Positions 53,245 through 64,000 of a stretch of DNA of 64,000 nucleotides are shown in pieces. Below the pieces are notes generated by a model. That model did no database searches. It saw nothing but the letters and a program-made list of their open reading frames with translations, and had not been told where the DNA came from. Position numbers and translations under genes: made by a program. Source of the stretch: Rhodosporidiobolus odoratus (Eukaryota; Basidiomycota; Microbotryomycetes; Sporidiobolales; Sporidiobolaceae); contig JAOANU010000006.1 of assembly GCA_034387635.1 (NCBI GenBank), forward strand, positions 744,001-808,000, given 5' to 3'. Each line of letters begins with the position of its first letter. The stretch's first letter is position 1.

Positions 53245-56200
53245 TTACTCCTCATCCGGCTCATTCTGCTGCATGTTCTCGAAAGACTGCATATCGCCGT
53301 CGAACATGCTGTCCGCCGTCAGGCCCATCGGCGCCTCCATCGCAGCGAAGGCAAAGTCGTCCGCAGCGTCAACGACCGTGACATTCTCCGGCGCCTTGCC
53401 AGGGACAGGAGACGTCGGTCGTGCCCTGGCTTGCTCATCGCGGAAGCTGATAAAGTCGCGAGCATGACGAGCACGGAGGTGGGCGCCCTTCGAAGTCGGG
53501 GTGACCGTGTTGTCGAGCAAGTCGGAGTTGACATAGTAGGCCTCGAGCTCGGCGATCCCGACGTTAGTGGTCGAGGAAGAGACACCGGTGATGATAACCC
53601 TGAGGGAGGTGGTCGTAATCGGCTCAGTCAGGTTGAGGTAGGCAGGCTCGGTTCCGGTGTTCTCGAGTGGGCCGAGGGGGATGGTGCTGCCGTCCGAGAA
53701 CTGGATCGTGCCGGAATGAATGTTGTCGACGGAATTGATGCGGTCCTGCAGGAATGCCGGGAGACACCGCAGAGATCAGCATATTACAGTTGAGAAGGTC
53801 AGAACAGAGTAAGTAACGTGCGTAGATGACAATCTGGTTCAAGGTGACGTCGTCCGACCAGTCAAGCTGGAACCAAGCTCCGCGTCCAGTCTGGTGGTAG
53901 GCGACCCACTCCTGACGAGGATTTCCCGTCTTGCCCCCGTCATGCAAACCGCCAACGATGCCGTCGATCGCGCCAGGAGCTGGAGAGACCGAGTAGGATG
54001 ACGAGGCGGTGGCCTTTGCACGACGGGCGAGGTTGACGGCCGGGGTAGCAGAGGCGACTGCCGAGGACGAGGGACTGCAGGAGAACGAGGTGAGCGGAGG
54101 AAGAAACCGAAGACGTGCAAAGAAACGCACGCCTTAGACGTGAGCTGAGACGAGACAGCGCTGGAGGATGATGTGGCAGACGATGAGGCGCTAGAGACGG
54201 CACTGCAATGGTCCTGTGATCAGCGGCGAACTCCTAAACACCCAAGAAAGGAGAACTGACCTTGAGACGGTCGTGGCGGATGAGGCAGAGCTTGCCGCTG
54301 CGGCTCGCAAGGCAGCACTCGACGCCGAAGCGGAGGAAGACCCTACCGAAGAGGAGGCGATGCTGCCTGCCCCCGAAGAAGAGGCGACACTGCTTGCAGC
54401 AGCAGAGGAGGCCTTGCTGGATACTGCTGATCCAGATGAGAGGGCGATCGAGCTCTTGACAGAATCCGAAGCGGAGGCGGAAACGATGGAGGGGCTGGAC
54501 TGGACAGATGAGCTGCGAATGCTGGAGGGTTGAGAGATAGCGGAAGAATCGGCCGTGGACGAGACCTTGCCGGAGGAGACGACAGACGAAGAGGTCGAAC
54601 CAGCCACTGCAGAGCTGCTCTTGACCGAAGACGAGATGTTCGCGGTGACGACTGATGAAGGTAGAATTCGGAAATTAGTGCCCGCTGAGTACACGGGAGA
54701 AAATGGTAGACGCACAAATATCGTCCTGCGCTCCGTTCGTGAAGCTCCACGAGTCGTGATATCCTGCGCGATTCTCGTTGCCGTACCAGGGCACGTTCAC
54801 AGGACTGCAGGTAGGGTCAAGGATACATCAGGACCGTCCGCTTCAGCCAGGAGTGGAAAGGTAAGCGGGACGCACGTGTTGTAAGCATAGATGGGACGCT
54901 TAGCACCTTTCGTGCAGCCCTTGCCGTCAGCGCAGAAGACAGGGTCGGAAGGCGCGGCGATGGGCAGAGCGTCGGCGGGAGAACCGGAAACGCTGCAGTC
55001 CATAGCGGTCTGCGATCGTCGAGATCAGTATCGGGCATAGACAGCCCTACCAGGACCTACCACGCACCATATCTGCGGTTGGAAGACGCTGGTCAGTAAC
55101 TCTTGAGGGTCAGACAAGGGCGGGAACGAGAAAACCTACAGAAGTTGGTGGTTCCCGAGTTTGCGAGCCAGAACCACCTGGGGAAGAGCGTACGTTCAGT
55201 CAGATGAAAGACTCAGCAGATGCTAGAGACGTACCCGCAGATGCACTTGGACCCGGTGCAAGCGGGCATCTTTGCCGGAACCTGAGGGCGAAAGCTAGCG
55301 TCAGACCAGCGCCTGCAACGCCAAATGACAGAAAAAGCGCACATTGAAGTAAGTCTCTTTCTGCTTGACACACTCTTGCTGGACAGAGAAGATGACGAGG
55401 TTGTCCATGGTGACATCGTTGATGTCGTCAACGTCGGCAATGGCGAGAGCGCAGCCGGACAGCATGTCCTCCTCAACATCGTCGGCGGCGTAAGAGGCAT
55501 GGTAGGCGCCAGGGTTTCCGGGGCACCTGTAGGTTGACGATGTAAGCTCTTTAAGGGGAAAAAGCTGAGATCCGGTGATTTGCCAACAAGACTCACGCAT
55601 CGTACTCGGACCCGGGCTCAGTCGTCGCCCAGCCATAAGAAGTCTGTAGCACAAGCGGAGTGAGTGGACTCTACCGGAAGGCAAGCATCGAATTCAGGCA
55701 TACCCATGCTGCGCGAAACAAGAAAAGCCGTCAGACTTGCACAACGGGAAAAGGTTTTGCATCCACTCACCGACATGACAAGCCAGCTCAAGCATCACAG
55801 ATCCTCCAGCAGGGAGGTCCAGCACGCCAGAAGGGTAAGTACGGTCTGCAGGCGCGAGGGAACGGGCGGTGGGACCTCTGCGGGCACGATGTACAGTGGA
55901 ACCAGGTCAGCGCAACGAGTCTAAGCGCAGGAAGCGAGAGAGCGTACCGGAACCACCACTCGTCCTTGTCCCAGTCAGGCCCCAAAGGCACGAAGGCGTC
56001 TCCAGCCTCATCCGACTGTGTAAAGAAGAAATGGAAAACGACGGTAACGGTCAAGATGCTGAGGAAGCACGCGAGAGTCGATGGAAGCGTACCGAGAAGT
56101 ACTCGCCAACGCCGTACCTGTGGGCGCGGTACGTCAGTAAGACAAGATATGAGTCTGCGAGAAAGACCGGAGAACACACATAGATGGGTGATAGGGGCTG

Positions 56201-56256
56201 ATGTGGGCGCGAGCGATGCCCGCCAACGCTGGTAGGAGGTATGCGACCTTGTACAT
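53245..56256 (-). CDS. Secreted AA14-like copper oxygenase with discoidin-like domain (B)
   Basis: ATG 56256 gives a signal peptide MYKVAYLLPALAGIARA and a mature N-terminus HISPYHPSMYGVGEYFS (in-phase intron within SMYG), so His18 would be the first mature residue, the copper-brace histidine of LPMOs. Then KDEWWFRY, LPAGGS...LELACHV, DACPGNPGAYHAS (second His), SGCALAIADVDDINDV, VIFSVQQECVKQ, PAKMPACTGSKCICGWFW and GAKRPIYAYN...WSFTNGAQDDIF. This block order matches AA14 LPMOs, which cut xylan on cellulose. A Ser-rich linker (about 54,620-54,130) leads to a discoidin/F5/8C-like domain (ARRAKATASSSYSVSPAPGA, AIDGIVGGLHD, QEWVAYHQTGRGAWFQLDW, LNQIVIYA). The tail has RARHARDFISFRDE and MGLTADSMFDGD. 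About ten introns. Substrate unproved. Confidence 0.77.
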
Positions 56257-57079
56257 ACCGCGAAGCGTACGAGCTCAAGCGCGAGCCGTGGGACAGTAAG
56301 CAGGTCGAGGAGATCCGAAAGAAACGATGGCGATGAAGCAACCGCAGCTGCATGAATCTCCTACCCGACTGCTCATTCAACAAAGTTACGGCTTGGACAA
56401 CGACGTCGGGCCCTTACACGGAGCAGGGACGACGTACCGGCTACCTTCCCATTGCGGCGCCGGATTGTCGAGTTGAGAAGGTCGAGAAGGGGAATCGTCT
56501 TCCAGAAATGCCGAGTTGAGCGTGATTTTCGGTGCTCGCCTTACTGAAAGGACCAGCTGTGCCCAATGGACAGAGGCCGGGGCATTCAGCCGACGTCGAG
56601 GGACCAGGCGGGGCGAGAATAACATTGATTGACCTTGGTGGAAGCGTACTCCGGCCTGGAGCTAGCACGCCGCTTTGATTGTCAGCGACGTAGACGTCAG
56701 AGCTAGCGAGCGCGCAGCCTCAACGTCCTGCCGAGCGGACACAAGACGGGATTGGTGTGAGGGAGAAGTGAAGAGAAGCGGCGCTGACAATGTTCGGCAG
56801 TCCCTACGGGCCGAGAATCGTCTCTGTAGGCTACACAGGCTGAGAGCAAAGGTTGACTGTCAATTCGCACGAGGCCAAATGTCATGTACGAGACTGAAGA
56901 GCAGGAAAGAGGGAAAGAAAGAAAAAGGAAACCCATCGTGCTTGTTTGTCATTTCCCTCGCCGGCGGGGTAGATACTGGATCAATGCATGAATATACAAA
57001 GCTACAAGATGACGGACGGCGAGCAGAGCTACAAGGGCTGAGGGATACACATCCGACCAATGTTCAGCGAGGATAAGGA
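56257..57079. other. Region between the AA14-like genes
   Basis: 823 bp: 3' flank of gene C and promoter of gene B. No further gene; the short frames lack domain features. Confidence 0.5.
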
Positions 57080-59861
57080 TTACTGGAAAACAGGCCCGTC
57101 TCCACCACCAAACATCCCGTCTGCCGTCAAGTCAAGCGCAGCGCCCATCACACCGTCCGCCGATCGGTTCGCTGCGGCAGAAGCGCTCGCGACCTCGTCC
57201 CTGCGGGTAAAGTCGCGAACGTGGCGAGGGCCATGACGACCCTTCTGAGCGGGCTGCTGCGCCTTCTGCGGAGTCTGCTCAGATGCAGCAGCGGTGGTGG
57301 TGGAGGCAGGGAGAGGAACGGAGAGGGCAGCGGTGACCGGGGTGGAAGTGGAGAATCTGGTCGCATCGGCGAGGAAGACTTGAAGCTCGGATAAGCCAGC
57401 GTTCTGGGTCATAGGGAGGACTTTGGTAATGGTGACGGTGAGGGAAGTAGTCGTAACGGATGCAGAAAGGTTGAGGAAGCCGGGTAGACCATCGTTGTCG
57501 AGGGCGCCAAAGGTAACGCTGCTTCCGTCCGCAAAGGTGATCGCTCCGGCTTGCACGTTGTCGTCCGTGTTGGGTCGGTCCTGTAGGATAGAATAGAACG
57601 TCAGCTTCGGCAAAGGGAAGCCGGACCAAGAAGTGGGCAGGCCCAGGACCGCGATGCCGGAGGAAAGTAGACGACAGAAAGCTAGTGACGTACGTAAAGC
57701 ACGATCTGGTTGAAGGTAACAGCCACCGGCCAAGTAAGCGTAATCTTCGCCCCAACTGTCTCAGTGTAAGCCGCCCACTCCTTGGTTTCGTCCCCAAGGG
57801 TGTCCGAGATATACCCTCCGACCACTCCGTCAATGACAGCGGATGCGGGCGAGACGGTCCATTGCGAAGATGCGGAGGCGGTGGCCTTGAGGGCAAGATT
57901 GGTAGGAGTGGCGGAACTGCAAAGAAGCGGCGATCAGTTGCTGCTCGACAAGCTGCAGACAAAAGGTAAAAACGCACGTTGTCGCTGCAGCTTTGCTCGA
58001 GGTAGTGGTGACGGGCACAGCCTTCGAAGTCGTCAGAGTTGCCGCCGGTGCCACCGTAGTCGTAGTCGTACGGACTGACGAGCTTTGTACCGCAGCTGGG
58101 CTGGAAGGCACGGAAGAAGTCGCCGGGAGGGTCGAGGAGGAGGACACCGCCGAGCTGCTCGTGGGCTTGGCGATACTGCTCGTTGCGGGAGCGGAGGACG
58201 GTACACCGACCTTGTTGGTCAGGCTGGACGAGGCAGGCTGGGATGAAACGGGTTGGGAAGAAGCCACGGTGGTCGGAGATGCGGAGGACTTTACGCTGCT
58301 GACTTGGCTCGCAGCGACGGCGGTTGAGCTGGCGACCTTCGCAGAAGATGCAGCTGCCGAGCTGGAAGGGGCAAGAGAACTCTTCGAGCTGGCGAAGAGG
58401 ACAGTCGAAGATGCGCCGGAGGCGATTCGGGTCGATGAAGCGAGGGTGCTGGAGGTGACCTTAGTGGACGATGTTACCTTGGTAGATGTTGCAACCTTGC
58501 TCGCCGAAGTGGTTGTGTTCGTGGAAGTAACGACTGGCAAGAAAGTCGAGTAAGTTAAAAGTGCGAAGGGGTAGACGCTGGCTGAAGGGTACAAACTTAC
58601 AGATATCGTTCTGCGCGCCAGGCGAGAACGACCATGTAGGCGAGTAGTTTGGTCGGTCATCGTTACCCCACAGGGGAACGTTGGTAGGCGTTTCGTAAGC
58701 GTAGAGAGGTCGCTTGGCGCCCGACTTGCACTTGGCCGTGGCACCTTCTCCGCAGTAGACAGGGTCCGAGGGCGAGGCGATAGGAAGAGCGTCCACCGGG
58801 GAGTTGGTGACGGCGCAGTCGAAACCAGTCTACAGTAAAAGTGATTAGCGGACGAGGAAGAAACAAAGGCGCTGACCAAGAAGGGCACCATGTCTGCGAG
58901 GAAAGAGTCGAGTCAGTACGCGGTTGATGCGGTTATTGCGCAAATGTAACGTACAGAAGTTAGCGACACCGGTGCTGGGTAGCCACATCCATCTGTTCCG
59001 AACAAAGTGAGCTGACTATAAGCATCTGCATGAGAATCCAGGAGCATACGCACGCGCAAATGCACTTATCGCCCGTGCAAGACGGCATCTTGGCAGGGAC
59101 ATCGAAGCTCGTCACCTTCTGCTTCACGCAGTCGGGCTGCACCGAAAAGACGACGAGATCGTCCCATCCCACATCGTTGATGTGGTCCTTGTTGGCGATT
59201 GCGAGCGCACAGCCAGCGACGAGGGAGTCGTCGACGGTGTCGGCGTCGGGATCGGCGTGGTAAGCGCCGGGGTTGCCAGGGCACCTGCAAAGAAGACGAT
59301 TGTGAGCAAAACTAGCTTTACAGGTTGATGGAAGAAACGAGACTTACGCATCCATCTCGGAGCCGGGTGTGGTGGTCGAGACGCCGAAGCTTGTCCAAGC
59401 TGCACAGCGGGAGAGAGTAAGGGGCGCTCGAGCGAGATGAGATGGAGAGAAAGGCTCATACGCACCGACATGACACGCAATTTCAAGTTGGATGGACCCG
59501 CCAGCGGGAAGTTTGGTCACTTCTCCATCGCTCCGGGTTGAGGGAGGGTGCGCTCGGTAGTCCGCACCGCGGAACCACCAGTCTGACATAGACGACTGGC
59601 CGGGAGGAATGGGGTCGCTGGGCTGGCCATCCACGACGTACTGCAGGCAAACAGGGTCAGCAAAGGCGGGGGCGAGGGATAGGGTCGAACTTGGGACGTA
59701 CATCGAAGTTCTCGCCAACGCCGTACCTACGGAAGAGGTGGTCAGTCGGTTCCGCTGCAAAGAGAGGGATAAACAGCGCACATCGACTTGGACCACATCG
59801 TCATGTGTGCCTTTGCCGAACCAGCGGCAAGCGCAGCGAGAAGAGCTGCAGACCGGACCAT
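57080..59861 (-). CDS. Secreted AA14-like copper oxygenase with discoidin-like domain (C)
   Basis: ATG 59861 gives a signal peptide MVRSAALLALAAGSAKA and a mature start HMTMWSKSMYGVGENFD; His19 becomes residue 1 if cleavage follows A-K-A. The intron in SMYG is at the same codon and phase as in gene B. Next: MSDWWFRGADYRAHPPS, KLPAGGSIQLEIACHV, DACPGNPGAYHADPDADTVD, AGCALAIANKDHINDV, VVFSVQPDCVKQK, PAKMPSCTGDKCICAW, GAKRPLYAYETPTNVPLWG and WSFSPGAQNDIF. A linker of about 190 residues is Ser/Thr/Ala-rich, likely O-glycosylated. The discoidin-like domain has NLALKATASASSQWTVSPAS, VIDGVVGGYISDT, TWPVAVTFNQIVLYDRPN and LSELQVFLADAT. The tail has GRHGPRHVRDFTRRDE and LDLTADGMFGGGDG. About eight introns. 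Confidence 0.78.
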
Positions 59862-60656
59862 CTTGAGTATCTGAAACGAGTGTATGTGGGACGAAGAAGC
59901 AGGATAGAGAGGCAGAAGCAGCGGCGACGAGGATGCAATTCCGACTGGCCCCAGCCAGGCCCCAGGCGATCCCTCACAACAGTCCGAGGAGTCGGTTTAT
60001 CAGCGGGGCTATGACTGCAAGGCCAAGGAGCCCTTTCCGCCTTGAGCGAAGGTTGACGTGGGTGGGAAAGGCCTCGAGCTGGCTCTTTTTTCTGCACAAG
60101 GCAGGCGGACGGCAAAGTGCCTGTCTGGAGAGAGATGTCGCAGAGGTGGCCAAGAGGGTTGTTATGGTTGTGACTGCGCAGCTGTTGGATGTCGCGACGT
60201 TCATCCTGTGCTGCGCGCGAAGTGATCCGAGGTTGACGGGGACGAACGAGAGGTCGAGAAGACGGACAACGAGCGTTGTCTTGAGCGCGTCGGAAGAGTA
60301 CCGTACATCGTAGTTCATCTGCACAGCGAAGGGCAATCTGGTGCCCGAAGCTCCTTAGGAGCGTCGCTGTGGTACATACAGTAGGCAGAGAGAGCGATGA
60401 TGCTGATGAGCGCTGATGTTTATTGTAGACCGGCACCTCATGAGCTCAGGCGAAGTTGAGAGTTGCTTGGCTTGAGTTCCGAGTGTAGATGTAGCGTGTA
60501 TACAGGAAAGCTATGCGTAGAGGCGGTTGGAGAGAGCTGACTGTACTGTTGTCGCGGGTAAGAAACGAGGCGAACCCTTGAGAGTTGACTGTCGTCGCTT
60601 TGTCACCTTGCTGGATTTGCAGACCGTGCAACACGCATAACCAAGGACCTGTGCCC
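59862..60656. promoter_or_regulatory. Divergent promoter region AA14-like gene C/YAP1
   Basis: 795 bp between divergent starts. No coding signal; the long minus-strand frame 59801-60436 is a shadow. No factor site assigned. Confidence 0.45.
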
Positions 60657-62415
60657 ATGTTCGCCAATCCACCTTTACCACCCAACCGCTCCTTTCCCCC
60701 TTACCCGAACGCCTCCTCTTCCCGCCAGTCCTCTCCCACTTCTCCGAACTTTGCGTCCCCGCCCGCTTTCCCACCTTCTGGACTAGATACCCGTTGCCCT
60801 ATACGTCAAGACTCTCCAGTACGACACCCTGCAGCTTCCGACCCGCACCATCAAGCTATCGGGGTTTCCGACGCCGACGCGACCGCCAAGGTCAAGCCAG
60901 GGAAAGGTGGCACGCAACCTCGCAAGAGGGGAAGGAAGCGCATCGGCGAGGACGAATCGACCTTGAGAGGTACGCATATCATCCTGTCGTCTGCCTAGTT
61001 GTCTCGTGGTCGCGCTGACAGCCACTTTTTTCCTTCTTTCTTCTCTCTCGCCTTGCCGTATCGCAGCAGACACGGACAAGATTGACTCCGAGGCTAAGCG
61101 CAAGCTTCAGAACAGGGCAGCTCAGAGGGCATTCAGGGAGAGAAAGGAGAAGCACGTCTCAGACCTGGAGGAACGTGTGAAAAAGCAGGAGCACGAGTTG
61201 AACGAGTTTAGGACGGTCATTCGCAAGTGGGCCGTCTTCCTCTCCAGCACCACTGTGAGCATTGCTCATATCGCCCGCTTTCCCTCAACCGCAGCTTGTA
61301 TGCAGAGAACGAAGCCTTGCGCCGGGGCGAGCAGCCTCCTCGCACTGTTCTACCTCCCCTGGAAGAATGCTCTGCCTCGACACGCTCGACAGTATCCCCT
61401 GCACCATCGGGAGCCCTCTCGGCCGCCATTCACCAGACCGAGTCACCGCCAGAGATCAAACCCAGCATCCGATATTCCCCACCCGCCACAGCCGCAACCC
61501 CAGTCTACCTTCCTCCGCCCATCGCTCCGCTTGTCGCTTCACCCGCCACCGGCTTTCCTGCTGCTTCCACACCGCTTCCTCCAGCTCAGACGTACTACCC
61601 TCCACCTGCGCTACCTTCGCTCACTCTTCCTCCAGAGCACGCTACTCCGGCGCCGCCTTCTCTTGCGCCTCTCTCGCTAGCTCCGCCCCCGCCCGCTCCT
61701 GCCTTCCCTATCGACACGCCTATGCATAACTACGACTCTTCAACCTTCGACTTTGACGCCCCCTTCGATTTCAACGAAACCCTCGAACTTCCCCCTCTCT
61801 TAAACACGCTCATGGCCGACCTAGACGCCGCCGGTTTCTTCTCTACCACCCCCGTCTCTTCCGCCGCTCCCTTACAGTCCAGCCTCTCAGACGACGCCTG
61901 CCCCAATTCGATAGACGACGACGATACCGCCGATCCGCCTCCTCTGCCGAGCGGTCGAATCCCTTGCGACAAACCGATTTGTGACTTCAGCTCGACGAGT
62001 TGCGCGTTGCCAATTCCTTGGAGACCGCCTCCGGTTAGTTCGGATGAGAAGGACTTGTGGGTTGCGCAGAAGTGTTGGGCTAAGTTGTATAGCCATCCGC
62101 TTTTTTCTCAGTGCAATCCGGTTCGTCCTTTCTTTCTTTCCCTTCTCGCCTTTTACCCCGAGCTTTTCGCCCATCGCACGCGCTCTTCTTGCATGCTTCC
62201 CTGTATGGAGCTCTCAGATACCCGAAAGAAAGCCCTGAAATCTTTTAGCTGATCCTTTGAAACTGCAGGACAAACTCTGTCAACTCCTCCGCGACAAAAC
62301 CCGCTGTTCCGACGATGGCCGCCTCGTCTGCCACAAGAGCGACGTCTGCGACATCTTCCGCAGTATCCCGCAAAGGGCGAAGGCTAGGAACCCGGCAGCG
62401 GATAGGCAGCGATAG
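60657..62415 (+). CDS. YAP1: AP-1-like bZIP redox regulator (Yap1/Pap1 type)
   Basis: Transcription factor for oxidative and metal stress; Yap1/Pap1 proteins are retained in the nucleus when cysteines oxidise. ATG 60657 opens MFANPPLPPNRSFPPYPNAS. The basic region KRKLQNRAAQRAFRERKEKH has the fungal Pap1-type N-x-A-A-Q-R-x-F-R signature. A leucine zipper follows (VSDLEERVKKQEHELNEFR/..LYAENEALRRGEQPP, intron inside). The middle is Pro/Ser-rich with an acidic aromatic patch (STFDFDAPFDFNETLELPPL). CDKPICDFSSTSCALP and the final exon (LCQLLRDKTRCSDDGRLVCH, SDVCDIFRSIPQRAKA) carry the cysteines expected of the C-terminal redox domain and export signal. Junctions at about 60,970-61,068 and 62,120-62,269 keep phase; the zipper junction is approximate. 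Confidence 0.9.
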
Positions 62416-63065
62416 TAACTGGGGTGGCGAGTGAACAGGGGTGCGGTAGCTTGATAAGCTTGCTGTAGGGTGATGCCTTGGTCTGTAGCTCTTGCTTTGT
62501 CGTTGTATACTCGTAACGACTTTTCTGCCCAAGCTCGACTTCCAGTGGGCAGGCAGCAGGATGTGTCCTTGCGAGAAGAACGAGATGAAGCGCAATGGCG
62601 TCTTCGAAACGGGTGGATTGCTCTACTATGTACGATGAGGGCTCGCAAGGGAATTCTGACGCAAGCGACCTCTGCCTTCTGCCCTCGGCCTGTCTTGCAC
62701 TGCGTAGTTTGCCTTGTTGCGCCGCGGCCGAAGGACTTCCCACAATGCTTGGTCCAACTTCGGTTCGGCACTGTTGAAGGGATGGAGGGTTGCCGCCGTC
62801 GGAACGTCTGTTGCAGTAGAACGCGCTTGGCTTGACGGGCGTGTTCTGCCTGGACGACGAAGTCGATATTAGCGACATGAGGACGAGGTTGGTTGCGGGA
62901 AAGCCAGCTAACCCGAATGACTACACGGTCTATGCGCGAGGACCTCGTTGGCTGCTGTCGTAAGACTACGCTGCGGACGAGCCTTGTCAGACCGGAGAAG
63001 CATTGTCACTAAGAGGAAAAAAGCGCACCTCTTGCTCCGCAAGAGCCAGTTTTCTCCCTACACGC
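62416..63065. other. Convergent intergenic region YAP1/NOPCHAP1-like
   Basis: 650 bp between converging stops. A minus-strand frame (62384-62878) has no recognisable domain and I do not call it. No RNA recognised. Confidence 0.5.
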
Positions 63066-63572
63066 TCATTCCGCCTCCATCGTCTCCTGTTTCTCTTCCC
63101 CCTCTGCTGCTCCCGCCGCTTCCTCTTCTTGCACCAAAACCTTCTTCGCCGGCACCCCAGCTTTTGGCCTCGCCGAGATGTCCAACAACCTGGCCAAATT
63201 TCCTCGCTCGTCTTCTTCGCCCACAACGGCAGCAGCCTCGGCCGTGCCATTCCTGTCACTCGAATCCTCGTCGTCGTCGCTGCTGCTCGAATCGCTCGAG
63301 TCGCTGCTGCTATCGCTGTCGTCCTCGTTGCTATCGCTCAACTCCTCCATCACGACCGCTTCTTCCCTTCCTTCCTCGTCGCCGTCCTGAGTGTCGAGCA
63401 TGGCGTTGGCGTCCCTAATCTGAGGTAGGAAGGCTTGGATGCGGCTGAGCAGGTCTGAGGGAGGTGGAGGAAGGACGAAACGGGATGAGGGAGGTGGGAG
63501 AGTGGAGATTTCGAGGCATTCGTTCTGAGCGGGAGCAGGAGGGGGAGGTGAAGGGGGGTTGGTAGTGGGCAT
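63066..63572 (-). CDS. NOPCHAP1-like (DUF4598) protein
   Basis: 168 residues, single exon, from ATG 63572 (MPTTNPPSPPPPAPAQNECL). The core reads SDLLSRIQAFLPQIRDANAM, matching the conserved helix of NOPCHAP1 (human C12orf45), which bridges NOP58 and the R2TP chaperone in box C/D snoRNP assembly. After it come VVMEELSDSNEDDSDSSSDS, the acidic-serine block also seen in that family, and a Glu-rich end. Low complexity makes the assignment moderate. An alternative is an unrelated acidic nuclear protein. Confidence 0.58.
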   Translation of the reverse strand: MPTTNPPSPPPPAPAQNECLEISTLPPPSSRFVLPPPPSDLLSRIQAFLPQIRDANAMLDTQDGDEEGREEAVVMEELSDSNEDDSDSSSDSSDSSSSDDDEDSSDRNGTAEAAAVVGEEDERGNLARLLDISARPKAGVPAKKVLVQEEEAAGAAEGEEKQETMEAE

Positions 63573-63822
63573 GTTGTGCGTGTAAGCTTGGGATGGGCTA
63601 CTTAGCTTCAGTGGGTCGTTGGAGAGGGAGTTCAACCGTGTTTCATCATAACAATTCAAAGCTTGAACTCGAATTAACTTGGCTCAATACCCGTCGATCT
63701 GCACGCTAGTGACTGGGACTAGCTATACAAGAAGCTCGAAGGACCCTCGCAATCCCAGCGCGTCGCTGTGATCTTCACCGCCCCGACCACTCGCCCGTCC
63801 TCTTCCTCCATAATCAACCACG

Positions 63823-64000
63823 ATGCTCCTTCATCTCCCTTTCGAGCTCATCGAGCGCATTACACGCCTCGCTGTACCTCAAGAATACTCTCACGACACC
63901 TACGACGACCGTCAGACCACCCTGTCAAACCTCTGCCTCGCCCATCGTCGCCTTCTTCCCATCGCCCAGTCCATTCTCGAGGAGACCATCAGGGTCAGTA
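63823..64000 (+). CDS. F-box protein, 5' part (runs off window)
   Basis: ATG 63823 opens MLLHLPFELIERITRLAVPQ, then SHDTYDDRQTTLSNLCLAHR and RLLPIAQSILEETIRV up to the window end. This is an F-box-type N-terminus, nearly identical to the broken copy at 12,686-12,530 on the other strand (about 58 bases in a row match). The two positions that are stops there are TAC (Tyr) and CAG (Gln) here. The likely donor GTCAGTA sits at the window edge in the same place as in the broken copy. Probable SCF ubiquitin-ligase adaptor with a leucine-rich tail. Confidence 0.68.
   Translation, partial: MLLHLPFELIERITRLAVPQEYSHDTYDDRQTTLSNLCLAHRRLLPIAQSILEETIRVS

Noticed and set aside
59801..60436. 211-codon minus-strand ORF
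   Set aside because: Overlaps the signal-peptide exon of AA14-like gene C in another frame and has no domain; its upstream part is ordinary promoter sequence.
1..64000. CRISPR arrays, operons, phage or plasmid modules
   Set aside because: No regular spaced repeats, no ribosome-binding-site-driven gene strings and no phage proteins; spliceosomal introns throughout show a nuclear eukaryotic locus.

Overview
The window looks like nuclear DNA of a GC-rich basidiomycete yeast, most likely a red yeast of the Rhodotorula/Rhodosporidium type (Pucciniomycotina). That placement is inference. It rests on high GC, gene-dense layout on both strands, many short introns (about 50-110 nt) with GTGCG/GTACG/GTAAG donors and CTGAC-like branch sites, and protein families typical of basidiomycetes. 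There is no bacterial, viral or organellar signature, no CRISPR array, no rRNA and no intact transposon. Gene models were built by hand from reading frames and splice signals; where the junction keeps phase and restores a conserved motif I say so.

Layout. 0-10 kb: 3' end of HEM12 (uroporphyrinogen decarboxylase), NSE2 (SMC5/6 SUMO ligase), COA1 (cytochrome oxidase assembly), and a 1,689-residue mitochondrial-type PPR protein. 10-18 kb: KGD4 (2-oxoglutarate dehydrogenase subunit), two degraded F-box/LRR-like genes, and a RecQ helicase. 18-30 kb: a voltage-sensor-like membrane protein with an apparent 1-nt frameshift, a proline-rich membrane protein, SEC63, a DCAF11/WDR23-like WD40 protein, a bHLH factor with an expanded loop, and ALG14. 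30-40 kb: a four-TM protein, HRR25-type casein kinase 1 with a 4-nt microexon, then a recent segmental duplication carrying two copies of an orphan divergent gene pair. The second copy is fused to a truncated copy of the four-TM gene. 40-48 kb: tRNA-Gln(CTG) with an intron, IMA1 (inner nuclear membrane), and a divergent pair of SNG1/DUF3533 membrane proteins. 48-64 kb: a possible small secreted protein, YJU2, RRB1, a tandem pair of secreted AA14-like copper oxygenases joined to a discoidin-like domain, a YAP1/PAP1-type bZIP redox factor, a NOPCHAP1-like protein, and the start of another F-box gene that is a near copy of the broken one at 12.6 kb.

Most genes are unrelated housekeeping loci, as expected for a fungal chromosome. 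The places with the best chance of new biology are: (i) the tandem AA14-like/discoidin proteins at 53.2-59.9 kb, which share an unexplained C-terminal tail; (ii) the 36.6-39.9 kb duplication and its chimeric junction; (iii) the 4-nt microexon in the casein kinase glycine loop; (iv) the F-box family with live and dead copies.
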